A stretch of DNA of 64,000 nt, taken from Acanthornis magna. Its lineage: Eukaryota > Chordata > Aves > Passeriformes > Acanthizidae. The notes under the pieces are model-generated. The model was given only the letters and a program-made list of their open reading frames with translations, was not told where the DNA came from and did not search any database. The stretch lies in the NCBI GenBank assembly GCA_036785705.1, contig JAWUZG010000015.1:1116001-1180000 (forward strand), given 5' to 3'. A program made the translations under genes and the position numbers. This document shows positions 1 to 12,872 of this stretch, one piece after another; the stretch's first letter is position 1, and every line of letters starts with the position of its first letter.

Positions 1-860
1 TGCTGGGTTCTCCTGGCAGGGGAGCATCCCTGCGTTCCCAGCGCCCCAAGGGAAGCCTGGGGAGCTCTCCTGTGCTCAGCCCAGCCCATGAGGGGCAGGC
101 AGATGAAAAGGAGCTGAGTTTGCACCTGTCCAGGACACCCAGCAATAATTCAGTCCTTTTGCCTTGGAATTCCTCTGGGACCAGCAAAGATGAGAGGTTT
201 AAGAGCTTTTCTGAGAGGGTGTTTTTCTCACATCAAACCTTTCATCTCTCTCTTTAGCTAAGTGAGCAAGTGCTCCCTGTCCCTTGGCCACAACTCCTGT
301 ATCTGTCTGCAGCATCACAAAGAGCTCCTGGGCTCCCAAAGCCCTCTCCATCCGATCTGAGACTGCACATGTGGGCAACACCTGGGCTGGAAGAGCTCCT
401 GGCACACTGAGCTCTGCCAGGTCTGCAGCTCTGCTCTCTGGAGCACCAGGAAGTGAGCAGAAGTTTCTGGTATCAGGATAAACCTCAGAGGAAACAACAC
501 AGACTCAGCACAACTTCTCATCTCGGCCTGCTGTGCCAGCAGCAGGGTGGGAATGAGCTGCAAATTGCTTTCCTGGGTGCCCACTGCCCACAGCAGGCTT
601 GGAAATCACCATTTTTCATTAAAAACCCTGCCCCAGTTCAAATTCTCAGCTTGGAGCTGGTGACAAGAGCATCTCAGTATAGACACCTCAGAGCAATCTG
701 CACAACAAGGATGCAGCTGGGGGGGTTTGCTTGTTAGCTCTCATCCCACAGCAGTGCAGACACGGGGGGAAGTTCTCTCTTTTAATATCTGCTGGCTGAA
801 GTCAGCCTGAGCTGGGCTGGATATCAGCTCTGCTGACAGGCTGAGGGTAAGGAGGGGAAT
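1..860. other. RALY intron downstream of the coding exon, no gene seen
   Basis: Moderately GC-rich sequence without a recognisable repeat. Short open frames occur on both strands, but none has protein-like composition or flanking splice signals. Confidence 0.6.
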
Positions 861-1110
861 CATTGAATCCCAGACTGCTTTGGGATGGAAGGGACCTTAA
901 AGATCATCTTGTCCCCCACCCCCTGCCATGGGCAGGGACACCTTCCACTGTCCCAGGTTGCTCCAAGCCCTGTCCAGCCTGGCCTTGGACACTGCCAGGG
1001 ATCCAGGGGCAGCCACAGCTTCTCTGGGCACCTGTGCCAGGGCCTGCCTACCCTCACAGGGAAGGATTCCCTCCCAATATCCCATCCATCCCTGCCCTCT
1101 GGCAGTGGGA
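861..1110 (-). mobile_element. CR1 LINE 3' fragment
   Basis: The plus strand reads as the reverse complement of a CR1 3' end: gggatggaagggaccttaaa, then ccatgggcagggacacc, caagccctgtccagcctggc and the gccacagcttctctgggcac block. It is 5'-truncated, losing similarity after about 1110. It lies within the RALY intron downstream of the coding exon. Confidence 0.85.
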
Positions 1111-1470
1111 ATCAATTGTCCTTTCCAGGTCTTCGATACCTGGCAATGTCTTTCCCCATCCTTGCTCTTCCCCAGCAGCTCAAGGACAAGGCCAGGGGGT
1201 GATCAGAACTGTGGTTTTGCTTCTACAATCATGGCCAAGAGGTTTTGGGCCACAAAGTCACAACAATCAAAGGTTTTGGGCCTTTGAGCCCATCCCACAC
1301 GGGAGCCCTCAGCCCCTGCCCGGGGATGCTGTTGGAATGCTGGTGTCCAGCTCTGTGCCTGACCACAGACTGGTCACCACTGAGTGACCTCCAACCCGTT
1401 CTGCAGACCCAACACCCCAGCCTGACCCAGCACCGGCCATCCCTCAACCCCTCCTTGAGGAACAACCAGC

Positions 1471-2640
<1,170 letters not shown>

Positions 2641-3169
2641 TGATGCCTGATGATTTTTGCCTTTTCTTTTTTATATACCCTTTTATATATTTTATATACC
2701 CTTTTTATATTTTCTGTACCCTTTATACACTCTTTGTACCCTTAGCCTACGTGCTTGTAATTTTTGTAGTCTGATATTCTAGCTTAGTTTTGGGGTTCTG
2801 CAAAGCAGAAAGACCAAACATCCACAGCAGGAGGCCAGAGAGCCTTGTACTATCAAAAACTCGAGGCTTCAACCTTGGTCGAAACCTTCTCTCTGGAATA
2901 TATTTTGTAAACTAGGCTGTAGCCTCATTTTGGGGGGATTCTTAGAATAGGGGGACATGACTTCATTTATTAAGTTTCTTATTGGGGGATTTTAGGTAGG
3001 TATGCTAATTTGCAAGGCCCATAAAATTGTATATGTGTTATACGGTGTGTGCATCTTGGTGTGTTCCACCTTGAGGAGCTGTGCACCTCAGATCCTATTA
3101 AACACGAGGTAAAACCCTTTTACCCTTTAACCGTGTCTGCCTCATAATCCTAAGAGCAGCCAAAAGGCA
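2641..3169 (+). mobile_element. LTR-like element, copy 2 (right of RALY exon)
   Basis: About 529 bp, same orientation and same ends as copy 1 (TGATGCC...AAAAGGCA). Shared blocks include tgcttgtaatttttgtag, gcagaaagaccaaaca, the gtaaactaggctgtagcc block and the late ATTAAA signal with ctgtgcacctcagatcc. It lacks the 67-bp internal duplication. It lies in the intron just upstream of the RALY coding exon, antisense to RALY. Confidence 0.7.
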
Positions 3170-3227
3170 AGAGAGGAAGCAGCTCCTTAATTTCAGCTGC
3201 TCCCAGTGGGGATCCATCTCTGGGAGC

Positions 3228-3343
3228 TCCAGTCCTGCTCCCTCCTTGTCCTCTCCTGCACAGAGATTCCCTACAGGACAGGAAATCTCTGTTTGCTTCT
3301 CTCTCCTCTGTTAGAGGGGAGGACATCACCACACCCATCGCAC
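3228..3343. repeat. Dispersed repeat, copy A of a 115-bp pair
   Basis: The segment from ccagtcctgctccctccttg through gaggacatcaccacaccc is about 80% alike to 4643-4755 by eye, in the same orientation. I do not recognise the family. Confidence 0.6.
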
Positions 3344-3449
3344 TCGGGAGCCCCTGGGTGTTGGGAAAAACTGGCCCAGTCAATCCTAAATTCTGGCTGG
3401 AAGCCTATTGATCAGGCTGGCACCTGGATGGATCTGTGCAGGACCTGAA

Positions 3450-3500
3450 CTTTGATGATGCCTGTGGGTCCCTTCCAACTCAGGGCATTCTTGGTTCTGA
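3450..3500 (+). mobile_element. Possible CR1 3' terminus remnant
   Basis: The words gatgatgcctgtgggtccc, ttccaactcagggcattctt and ggttctg resemble a degraded CR1 end (gatgatc...ggtcccttccaac...attctatg). It is short and diverged. Confidence 0.4.
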
Positions 3501-4386
3501 GCTTGCTTTTAGGGGAGAAAAGATTTAAATCAATTTTACATCTAAGTAAAAGCTTTAATGCTGTCATAGCAAAGCTTTAACCTCTCTGTGCTAAATCACA
3601 ATTCCAAGAGCTGCTCTGTCTGGAGCAGTTTGCGTCCAGCATCTTGGCTCACGCCAGGCATGGGTCTGTCCCTGTGGGGCCACACGTGCACCTGGAAGGG
3701 GATTTGGGATTTCTGGCTGTAAATGAAGGGATTTAAGCGGAGATCAGCCCCTGTGCTCCCGCTGGCACCGGCACTGCTCTGCCTGCACGCCGGGCTCTGG
3801 GCTGGCTTTTGTGCCAACAGAAGGTGTCACTGTAAGCTTGGAAATAGAGGGAAGGCACTCTGAGCCCCTTCCCGCAGCATCCTCCGAGCTTCCTGCAGGT
3901 TTGCCCTCTGAGGACAAGGGACAGGGCTGGAAGCCGTGTGAAACCCAAGCCAGTGTGGCTGTTATCGTCCTGTCTGCGCCCAGCCCACAACACCCGCAGC
4001 TGTCCAAAGAGATCAGCTCGATGTGTGCCCTGCAGAGCCCGAGGGATGCTCGGGATCAGCGCTGTGCTGCACACACAGGCTGTGGGATGTGCCCAGGAGC
4101 TGTGGAAGGTGTTGGGTGATGCACATGGAGGCTCTGCCCTCCCCCAGCCCCTTCCAGCAGCACCCACAGGGCAACACCACAGCTTCTGGGGGTCCCCGAG
4201 CCTGGCACGGGGGACGCGCTGCTACCACAGGGCCTGGTGTCCCCTCCCGGGTCCCCAGCGTCTGCCCAGGCACTGGGCAGAGCTGAAGCCCTGCCTGGCT
4301 TTGGGGTTTTGCCTCCCTGGGCTCCAAGCCCCAGTCTGAGCAGCCTGGTGCGAGGTGGGGACAGTGGCAGCTGCCAGGGCTGCAGC

Positions 4387-4467
4387 CCCTGTGCCCCTCC
4401 GGACCCTGTGCCCCTCTGGACCCTGTGCCCCTCCAGACCCTGTGCCCCTCCGGACCCTGTGCCCCTG
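4387..4467. repeat. 17-bp tandem repeat, about 5 copies
   Basis: The unit ccctgtgcccctccgga repeats with single-base variants (ctctgga, ctccaga). It is CT-rich on the plus strand and opens frames on both strands. Confidence 0.9.
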
Positions 4468-4642
4468 GCAGGCTCTGCCCGCCCCAGCCCAGCCTGCCCG
4501 AGGCACTGACACAGCCCTGGGGGATGTTCCAGCTCTGCTGAGCCCTAAACCACAGTTACCATCCCGACACTCCTGCCCTGGCAGGCAGAGACTGGCAAAA
4601 AGCCACAACTTTTTGGGGTTGCATCTAAGGCTTTTCAAAACC

Positions 4643-4755
4643 CCAGTCCCGCTTCTTCCTCGTCCTCTCCTGCACGGAGATTCCCCACAGGACATGAAGT
4701 CTCTGGTTGCTTCTCTCTCTGTTAGGGAGGAGAACACCATCACACCTATCTGACC
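4643..4755. repeat. Dispersed repeat, copy B of a 115-bp pair
   Basis: Shares the order cctctcctgcac-gagattcc-acaggacatgaa-tctctg-ttgcttctctct-gttag-gaggagaacaccatcacac with 3228-3343. The pair is 1.4 kb apart in direct orientation. Confidence 0.6.
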
Positions 4756-7490
4756 CTATGCCAGGGGAGCCTGTTTTGGCTCCTCAGGGGATGGATGTTT
4801 TCCCTTCCAAGCTCCCAAGCCCTTGGGATCTGCTCCTGCCACAGCCCCACTGTGCCCAGGGCTGCCCGCACAGACATCAGTGTGTTAGGGCTCACCACCA
4901 CCACTCCAAACCCCAGGATCTGCAATTTCCAATGTGCTCAAATGTGTCAGGGGCACACCTCCCCTTTCCATCTGGGAGCACAAAGAGCTGGACACTCCAT
5001 CCCTTCCATCCTTTAAAGCCAGACCACACAGAGCCCTGGAGACACCCGACAAGTCTGAGCCTCTCTGCGAGGATGTGACTCCACAATAAATCTCCTCTGG
5101 CTCCAACCCCTGCGACTCCATTAACCTGCCACTGAGGCTGGAAATAATCTTCCTGCTAAATCCAATAATAATGTGAAAAAAAGAAGTTAGGCTTTGTCTG
5201 AGTCTGGCTCGTTGTATTTTCCCTTTCACGTTTATGGATTAAAAGAGCCAGAAACTTTTGTTTTATTACTTTAAAACCAATTCCTGGCAGGCAGGGTTTT
5301 CCTAAAAACACTGGGAAAAATAGCCAAAGGACAGGACTTTTAAAGGAATCTAAGTGATTTCAATTCTCAACCTTTGGCAAGTGGTGCTCCAACTTCCACC
5401 CCATATAACAACCCTCGTTTAATGCTCTCTATTTGAACTCATTTGTGCAGTGCCACCTGGAAGAGGTTCCCAAAGGAAACTGCCCCATTCCTGGTGCAGA
5501 TGCGGGGAAATGGAGGCTTTTCCCAGCTGTCTGGGCACTCTGTGTGCCCAGTTTAAGCCTCAAGGACTCATTTCACAGAAATCCTGAGTATCTGCCCCAA
5601 GCCCAGCTGGAGGCTGCTCCAGGGTGGCCAGTCCCCAGGGAATCTCCATCCTTCGGCACGTGGCTTTACACCTGGTGACTCTCGGAATTTCCAGCTCCTG
5701 ACACCCATATTTTCCTGTCTCAGAGCCAAGCTGCCCTGGCACCTCCTTCCCCCACCCCAGGCCATGCCGTGTGGACATCCTCGGTCCCCCTTCGCTGCTT
5801 CCCCTCTACAGGATGCACTCCCACTCTTCCATCCTTACCTGCCGGAGTCTCTGCAAGTCTCCAACACATTTTCTATCCACCCATGGCCCCCAGAGGAATT
5901 CCCCTGCTCTCTGGGCAGGGCCTGAACCCTTCTCCCCATCCTTGGAGCCCACCATGCAGCTTGCACTGCTCTGGGAGCCACCCACCCAGGCTTCTATCCC
6001 ACCTGGATGCCAGCATGCTGCAGAAGACCATGTCCAAAGCCTTCCTGAAGTTAGAGCAGACACCAACCATGTCACCTCGCCACAGAAAACAAGGAGCTGG
6101 CTCAAATTTGGCCACACCATTTCCAGATGTGGCCCTGCTGAGGAATGTTCTCTTCCTCAAACCCGAACACAGCACTCAAATCAAACACAGCCTGGCTCTG
6201 AAGAGCTTCACTGCTGCTTCCCCACAGTCCCAAATGAGGGAAAGCCCAAAGCCTTCCCGAGCACAAATCAGCCCAGCCAGGTATTATTTACAAGATCCTG
6301 AAGCTCTGCCCAGCTGTTTGCAGCTGCAAACCCCAAGAACCTCGGGGGCTGAGCTCCTTAAGCCTGTGTAGGAGCAATGTGGGTTAAGCTGCCTCTGCCT
6401 GGGCTGGAACAGGCTGCAAGGAGCATTCAGGTGGGGTGTGGGGAGGGTGGGGGTACAGAAGTGTGTTTCCCCCCAAATCTCATGGGCTCTCAGCAAGTGC
6501 CAGCTCTGCAGCTGTCAATGGACCCTTCCCCAAGTTGGGCTTGCTATAAAAAAAAAGACCTGGATGAAGCTGAGGGTGGGCAGGAAGGTACCCAATGGAT
6601 CTTCACTTGGAGAAGGAAGTGTCCTAAGGCATCTCCCAAGGGAAGATTTTGGCTGCCATGCAGGTGGGGGGGTTGGAAAAGGGAAATCTTTGCCTCTCCC
6701 AACTTCCTGCTGCCCATCATCACCTCGCACCCTCCTTGTCCAGCTCCTGGGACCTTCCCTGGCTCCCTGCAGCTGGACCAGCCCGTGCTGTGCTTGTTCC
6801 CTGTGCTGCCTCCTCTCCTGGGATGGCAGATCCCAACAATCCCATAAAGCTGGACAGGGAATGAGCAACTTCCACCCCACACTGCAGGGACCAGCGACAG
6901 AGTGGGGAGCTCAGCATCCCCCTCCCTCGGCACAGCCTTCCCCTTGGAATTCCCAGCGGCTCCAGGGCCACCTCAGGACACGGCAGGGGACGTGCCTGGC
7001 TTGCTGGGAGATGGGACAGGGCCACCAGATGGCCGAGCCAAGGTCAGGCAAGGTGATGGCCACGCTGCTGGGGAGGGCTGGGTGGGAGCCAGCGGGACCC
7101 CGGCGCCGCTGCAGATGGGGCTCTGCAGGGCCATCTGCCCACGCCCTGCTGGCCCTGCCCGGGCAGGCAGCGGGCACTGGCAGCAGGGAGAGGGGAGGAG
7201 CACGGCTGGGCCATGCCCAGAGGGTTTGGGGCCCATCCCTGGTGTCCCCAACCCCCTGGCACTGCGTGTTCCAGCCCCTGTGCGCAGGGCTCTGCTGCTG
7301 CCACACACAATTCCCTGGAGAGATCACCCCCTTGTCTCCTCTGTCCTGCTCATTTAGGATTTCTTCTCACACACAGCAGTCACTTGGCATCGCTTATTGC
7401 TGTAACAACTGGAAAAGGGCATTTTAACCACGGCTGTTAATATCTCATGTTGCCCCTCCCTGCATTCCAGCAGAGCTCTCTGTGCCGTGT
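4756..7490. other. Intronic sequence, no gene seen
   Basis: Contains an AT-richer part around 5080-5450 and a GC-rich part around 6400-7330. The latter carries a 329-codon plus frame and several antisense frames of similar length, a sign of base composition, not selection. An A-rich run stands at 6547-6557. Confidence 0.6.
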
Positions 7491-7538
7491 CCAGGTTAAA
7501 CCCAGGTTAAATCCAGGTTAAACCCAGGTTAAATCCAG
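7491..7538. repeat. 11-bp tandem repeat, 4 copies
   Basis: The units ccaggttaaac and ccaggttaaat alternate, giving a 22-bp dimer repeated twice, with a trailing ccag. There are no internal gaps. Confidence 0.9.
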
Positions 7539-8113
7539 CACAGCCCCACAACTGGGGAGCAGAGCAGCCTCTCCAGCCACCCCCACTTGGACACACCATG
7601 GAAATCCCAGCAGGGCCAAGACAGAGCAGAGCAGCTGGGCATGGCTCTGGTCAGAAACACCCCCACAGCACACACACGTGTTCCTGGTTCCACCTGGATG
7701 CTCCAACAGCCACTGCTGCCATCAGCAGGTGCATCCCCACAGCTCTGAGCTCACCTCTCCTCCCCCAGCCCACGACTGACACAAGGCAGAATGGAGTTGG
7801 AAAAGAGACAAAAGACAACAAGGGATAATACTTGGACATGAACAAATGAATGTGTAAGGGGAGTCTTTACCTGTAGGACCCCAGAGAAGATCACGGACAG
7901 AGTATTAGGATTATGCCTGTTTTCTGCAAGGGAAACTGAAGCCCAGACAGGAGGGGTCTGGGGTGGAGGGGTGTGTGACCCCAGCCTCACCAAAGCCTTC
8001 AGAGACATTGCAATAGCACTTCCCAGTCCTAAATGCCCTAAAGACATAAGGAGACTCAGGGATGAGACTGCCAGGAGTAAGATTTCTCCTTCCATCCCTC
8101 TTTCCATCCTTCC

Positions 8114-8350
8114 TAGAATCACAGAATGGTTTGAGGTGGAAGGGACATTAAAGCCCATCCAGTGCCACCCCTGCCATGGGCAGGGACACCTCCCACTGTC
8201 CCAGGCTGCTCCAAGCCCTGTCCAGCCTGGCCTTGGACACTGCCAGGGATCCAGGGGTAGCCACAGCTTCTCTGAGCACCTGTGCCAGGGCCTGCCCACC
8301 CTCACAGGGAACAATTCCTTCCTAATACCCAATCTAAACCTACTCTCTTC
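8114..8350 (-). mobile_element. CR1 LINE 3' fragment
   Basis: Begins (plus strand) with tagaatcacagaatggtttg, the inverted 3' terminus, then gtggaagggacattaaagcc and the usual gggcagggacacctcccac and ctgtccagcctggccttgg blocks, ending near aatacccaatctaaacctac. It is well preserved and 5'-truncated. Confidence 0.9.
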
Positions 8351-9589
8351 CCCTTTTCCTTGTTTCCTTCCCTCCCTCCTGCCTGTGCCATCCCCCTCTG
8401 CACAGGGAGAGACCCTGTGAGTCTGCAGGGGACAGCAGTGAGGACACAGCACGGTGACCCCAGGAGCACATCCATCTGCACCCAGGCCGGGCTCTCCAAC
8501 ACCCTCTGACCGCCATCCCTGCAAGCTGACCCTCCCCGGAGCCCTGGAGCCTGGGATTTACCCAGGATTCTCCATGGGTTCACCCTCTGGGCACAAGGGC
8601 ACCTGTGTGCCACCAGCAGGGGAGAAGAACACACAGCAGGGGTTAACTGAGCTCTGCACCCCAGAAAGTCGAGGATCCCCTTTGCCATTCCTCAGAGGAG
8701 CACTCTGAGGTCTCACTGAGCTCCCACAGCCCTGGACAGGGATAATGCCCCAGGAAGGCCATGGATGCCAACAAACTCCTGTCCCTCCGTGCCGTGACAG
8801 CACTCGTGGCAGCAATGTCCCCCAGTGCCCTGCTGCTGCCAGCATGCAGGAATCCCTTACAAACACTGCACTTCCAGCCGGGAACAGCCCGAGGCCAGGC
8901 TGCTGTGCTGCTGAGCTGTCCCCTCGCTGCTCTCAGTGCCTTGGTTCCCAGATTAGCTGGTTCATCGAGAGCCAGGTGGCTGCAAACCCCAGGGGCCATG
9001 TGAGTGACGAACTGTCACGGAAGGACAAGGCACAGCACAGGCACAGTCCTGGCTCCTGCAGGAGCTCTTGGTGGGGCTGTGACGGCAGCAGCAGGGCTGT
9101 TCTCCTCCCCTCGGCACACCTGCTCACCACAGGGGAGACGAGGTTTCATATCCTGCCCCATCTTACCCAGTAACACCTTTTCCCAACTTGGAGCTTTTCC
9201 ACTGGGAGCCAATGACAAATGCAGACATCCTGCAGGGACCTCTGGCACAGGGCAGAGGGACAAAGCTGCTTCCTTGCCAGGTTTGGGGCAAATTTGCATT
9301 TGGGGTGTTGGAAAAAGCAGGATGGATGGATGTTCCAGCCCATGGAGCTCCGGTGTGAGTGGGGTGCACCTTGCTCATGTGCTGGGAAAAAACGGAATTA
9401 TGTATCTTGTTCAGGTATTTTTAACCATCTCAGATACTCCTGTACAGGGCAAACCCCAGTTTGACCTCACTGCTTTTTGGAGGCTGTCCCTGCTGCTTTC
9501 ATCCCAAGCCTTTAACGTCGGAACATTTTTCCTGCCTCTTGCAAGGGAGCAGCACAGAAATTTTTTGGAACTTGATGGGGACAAAAGTC

Positions 9590-9867
9590 TAAATAGGGCC
9601 TGTTGTGACAGGACACAGGAGAATGGTTTTAAACTGAAAGAGGGTCAATTTAGGTTAGATATCAGGAAGAAATTGTTCCCTGTGAGGGTGGGCAGGCCCT
9701 GGCACAGGTGCCCAGAGGAGCTGTGGCTGCCCTTGGATCCCTGGCAGTGTCCAAGGCCAGGCTGGACAGGGCTTGGAGCAACCTGGGACAGTGGGAGGTG
9801 TCCCTGCCCATGGCAGGGGTGGAATTAGATGAGCTTTCCAACCCAAATCTTTCTCTGTTTCTATGAA
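9590..9867 (+). mobile_element. CR1 LINE 3' fragment
   Basis: Forward CR1: ttttaaactgaaagagggtc, ggttagatatcaggaagaaa, cctggcacaggtgcccagag, then ccatggcaggggtggaatta and a degraded end ctttctctgtttctatgaag. It accounts for the C-terminal half of an open frame at 9004-9828. Confidence 0.9.
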
Positions 9868-10075
9868 GTGAAAAGGCTAAATCGGCAGCATTACATTGGA
9901 AGACAAAAATCCACCAAGGGACTGATTTGCACTTTCTTGCAAGTGGCCAGAAAGATGAATTTTAGGGAAGGCCCAGGCAATTAACACTCTCTAGCACAAA
10001 CAAATTGCATGGCCATCCCACAGGGAGCATCTCACCCTGAAACAGCCATCAAGCCTCTCCTTGGCTCTGAGGGAT

Positions 10076-10255
10076 TTTGGAGAATCACTGAATGGCTTGG
10101 GTTGGAAGTGACCTTAAAAATCATCCTGTCCCACCCCTGCCATGGGCAGGGACACCTTCCACTGTCCCAGGCTGCTCCAAGCTCTGTCCAGCCTGGCCTT
10201 GGACCCTGCCAGGGATCCAGGGGCAGCCATAGCTTCTCTGGGCACCTGTTCCTGT
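10076..10255 (-). mobile_element. CR1 LINE 3' fragment
   Basis: Inverted 3' end: gaatcactgaatggcttggg, gaccttaaaaatcatcctgt, catgggcagggacaccttcc, to cttctctgggcacctgttcc. It stops abruptly at an unrelated gtttgggttttttccc stretch. Confidence 0.9.
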
Positions 10256-11023
10256 TTGGGTTTTTTTCCCTTTAAGCTGAAAAAAGGCAGTTTTGAAGAG
10301 AAAGCCAGCCTGCTGTGAGACAGGGGATTGCCCTGCCCAGCTCCATCCATGCACAGAGCTGCACAAGCACTCGGAAACACAGTCCCTGCCATCTTCTGTG
10401 CCAACCATTCCTCCCTGGAGAGCCCTGAGTAATTTCCTAGTGAGTCCCCACACAGGAGAGCCAAGCTTGGAAGTGTTGGTTTAATAACCAACACAAACCC
10501 TGCAATCTTTTTAATAACTCCTGAGTCCCCAACAAGTCCTGCACAGAAACCTGGAGGGCTCAGCCCTTCTCATGGAGAGCAGGGCTCACTGCTGTGTGCT
10601 CCAATCAACAGAATAAACTGGGTTTTCTGGGGAAAACAGCTTCAATCCTCCCAAGCATGAGTGTTAAAGGACTGGCAAGTTATTAAAAAAAGGGGGTAGA
10701 TGAAGATGTCACAATTATTAGACTGGTTCTGCAGGTGCAGGGCTGTCTTTTGGGGGAATATCTGCTATGCTGAGAGCTGGGAGGGCTGGAAAGCTGGAGA
10801 TGAGCTCAGCAGGAGCCAGACTGGAAAGCTGTGGGGCCCCTTTGCAAACCTTGTTCCCCCTGCAAAGGTCAGCCAAGCCATCCCAGAAAGGGAGGATCCC
10901 TTCCCTGCACACAGGGCAGGCCCTTGGGTCCCCTGGGGTGGCTTTGGGCTGTCCCCTCTCCCATCAGACTCCTTCTACAGGGCCTGGGAACTTCTCCCAA
11001 CACTGCCCAGGGCTCCACCTTGC

Positions 11024-11285
11024 ACATCATGGAATCATTAGGGTTGGGAAAGAGCCCGGAGATCATCAGGTCCAGCCATCCACCCTGCACCACCACCAGG
11101 CCCTCCACCAAACCACCAAGTGGCCCCAAGTGCCACACCCACAGATTTTCTGATCACTTCCAGGAGTGGCGACTCTACCCTGCCCTGGGCAGCCAGGCTC
11201 AATGCCTGACAACCCTTCCCAGGAGGGGTTTTTCCTAACATCCAATCTAAAGCTCCCCTGGCTCTACTTGAGGCCACCAGTGTCC
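11024..11285 (-). mobile_element. CR1 LINE 3' fragment, older classical type
   Basis: Inverted end: catggaatcattagggttgg, gatcatcaggtccagccatc, ccccaagtgccacacccaca, then gactctaccctgccctgggc, tttttcctaacatccaatct and ttgaggccaccagtgtccc. It belongs to the type seen again at 39.7-40.2 kb and 59.1 kb. Confidence 0.85.
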
Positions 11286-12752
11286 CTCCTGTCCAGGCTT
11301 GGGCTCTGTCCGTGGCAGTCCCTGACCTCCTGCTCTCTCTGGAGGGAGCTGGGGACCCCTGGCTGTCCCCCACCCTGACCCCCTCCCCATGGCCAGGCCA
11401 CCCCATCAGGGCTGCATGGCCGAGATGCAGATGGCACCAATGCAGCCCTGCAGCCCCTGTGCATCCCCACAGACACCTCCTGGAAGGGAGGGCACCGCAT
11501 CCTGCCCCAGGATTCCCCTCCTGAGCAGGCAGGCTCGGGTCCAGCCCAGTTTCCACCCTGGAGGAATGAAATCCTGTTAACACCTGTCCTGCAGGGCCTG
11601 CTGTCACAGCTTGGAATGGGGACAGCCCTCAGGGACAGAGGTGATGATGCCTCTGCATGTCCTGCTCATGGGAGAGCACCCAGGCATTCCCAGACATTCC
11701 TGCCCTGGATACTCCAGGGGACCTGTGGCACCATGCCCTGTTTATAGCCCGGCCCCACTGCCTGCCCCTCTCAGTTTATGGGGTGGGCAGTGGGGGAGCT
11801 GCTCCCCTCCCTGTTCCCCTTCCCCACGGCCAGGCGGAGGCCGCCCCATCCCAAACTCGGGCTGCAAACGCTGAGCTTTGGCGAGGCAGGGAGAGCCAAC
11901 AGCCAGGTCTGGCTGCTCAGGGCCCGTCTCCCGCAGGACGTCAGCACTAATCCAGCCTGACACCCTCAGCCCGTGGCAGCTGTGGGTGCTGCAGGAGGGG
12001 TGGCTCCAGCCCCTGATCCTGCCTTGTTCACGCCACGGCTGACGCACGGAATTTGCTCTGGGAGCGTCCTGGCCTGGAGCTGCTACAGCTCAGCATCACC
12101 TGGGCTGATGTCACCGTGCTGCTGCCTCTGTGCCAACAGCACCATCAGCTCCTTTAACCCCTTTTCCTTCCAGTGATGTCCCCACAGCTCTGGGATTCAC
12201 CCCTGGCTGTGCCCAGACACTGGGACAGAACTGGCTCCCCCCAGCCTTCCTTCAACTCTCCACCTCGCTGTGCAAAGAGCCTCCTTTTTTCATTTTTAAT
12301 TAAAACAAGTCATTTCAAACTGGAGAAATCCTTGCCAATCCTTTGAAAAGCTGGCTCTGGTTTAAATTTCTGAAATCCTCCATAAATAATCAATGGCTTT
12401 TTTAATAAGTATTTAATCAGCTGTTAAAGGTACAATGGTCACAAAGTCTATCAGGTCAGCACTCAGTTTATAGCTGTGGCTCATTATCATCTGTCCTATA
12501 TATTATTCATGTCTGTAGAAGCTTAAAAATCTATTCATTAGAGCCTTAAATCCTTCCTAATAAGTGTGATAAAGGATGACCTAGAGCTGGACACTGAGAG
12601 CTGTTGAGGCAGTCCCTGAGCAGCCCGGCTCCTCACCCTGCCCTGTCTCAACACATTTGGGTTCCCCCAAATGCTGCACAACACACGGCACAGCTGTGGG
12701 GTCACCCCAGAGCTGCTCACCCACATCCCCTTTGGAGAGAACGTTTTATCCC
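11286..12752. other. Intronic sequence; AT-rich island at 12280-12560
   Basis: The first kilobase is GC-rich and without landmarks. From 12280 the sequence turns AT-rich (cataaataatcaatgg, tttaataagtatttaatcag, tattattcatg) with no repeat signature. That is the kind of island where conserved non-coding elements occur. Confidence 0.5.
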
Positions 12753-12872
12753 ACAGAATCATGGAACAGTTTGGGTTGGAAGGAACCTTTAGAGACTGAG
12801 TTGTTCCACACCTTCCACTATCCCAGGGTGCTCCAAGCCCTGCCCAACCTGGCCCTGGACACTGCCAGGGAT
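12753..12872 (-). mobile_element. CR1 LINE 3' fragment (short)
   Basis: Inverted: cacagaatcatggaacagtt, gggttggaaggaaccttt, ccaccttccactatccc-type words and ctggccctggacactgccag. An internal deletion removes the ccatgggcagggacacc block. Confidence 0.85.

Noticed and set aside
6438..7427. 329-codon plus-strand open frame
   Set aside because: GC-rich stretch with several antisense frames of 100-140 codons over the same bases. Cys-, Pro- and Gly-rich sequence without domain; composition alone explains it.
9004..9828. 274-codon plus-strand open frame
   Set aside because: Its C-terminal part is a CR1 3' end, and the same peptide string (WHRCPEKLWLPLDPWQCPRPGWTGLG) recurs at many CR1 copies. Not a gene.
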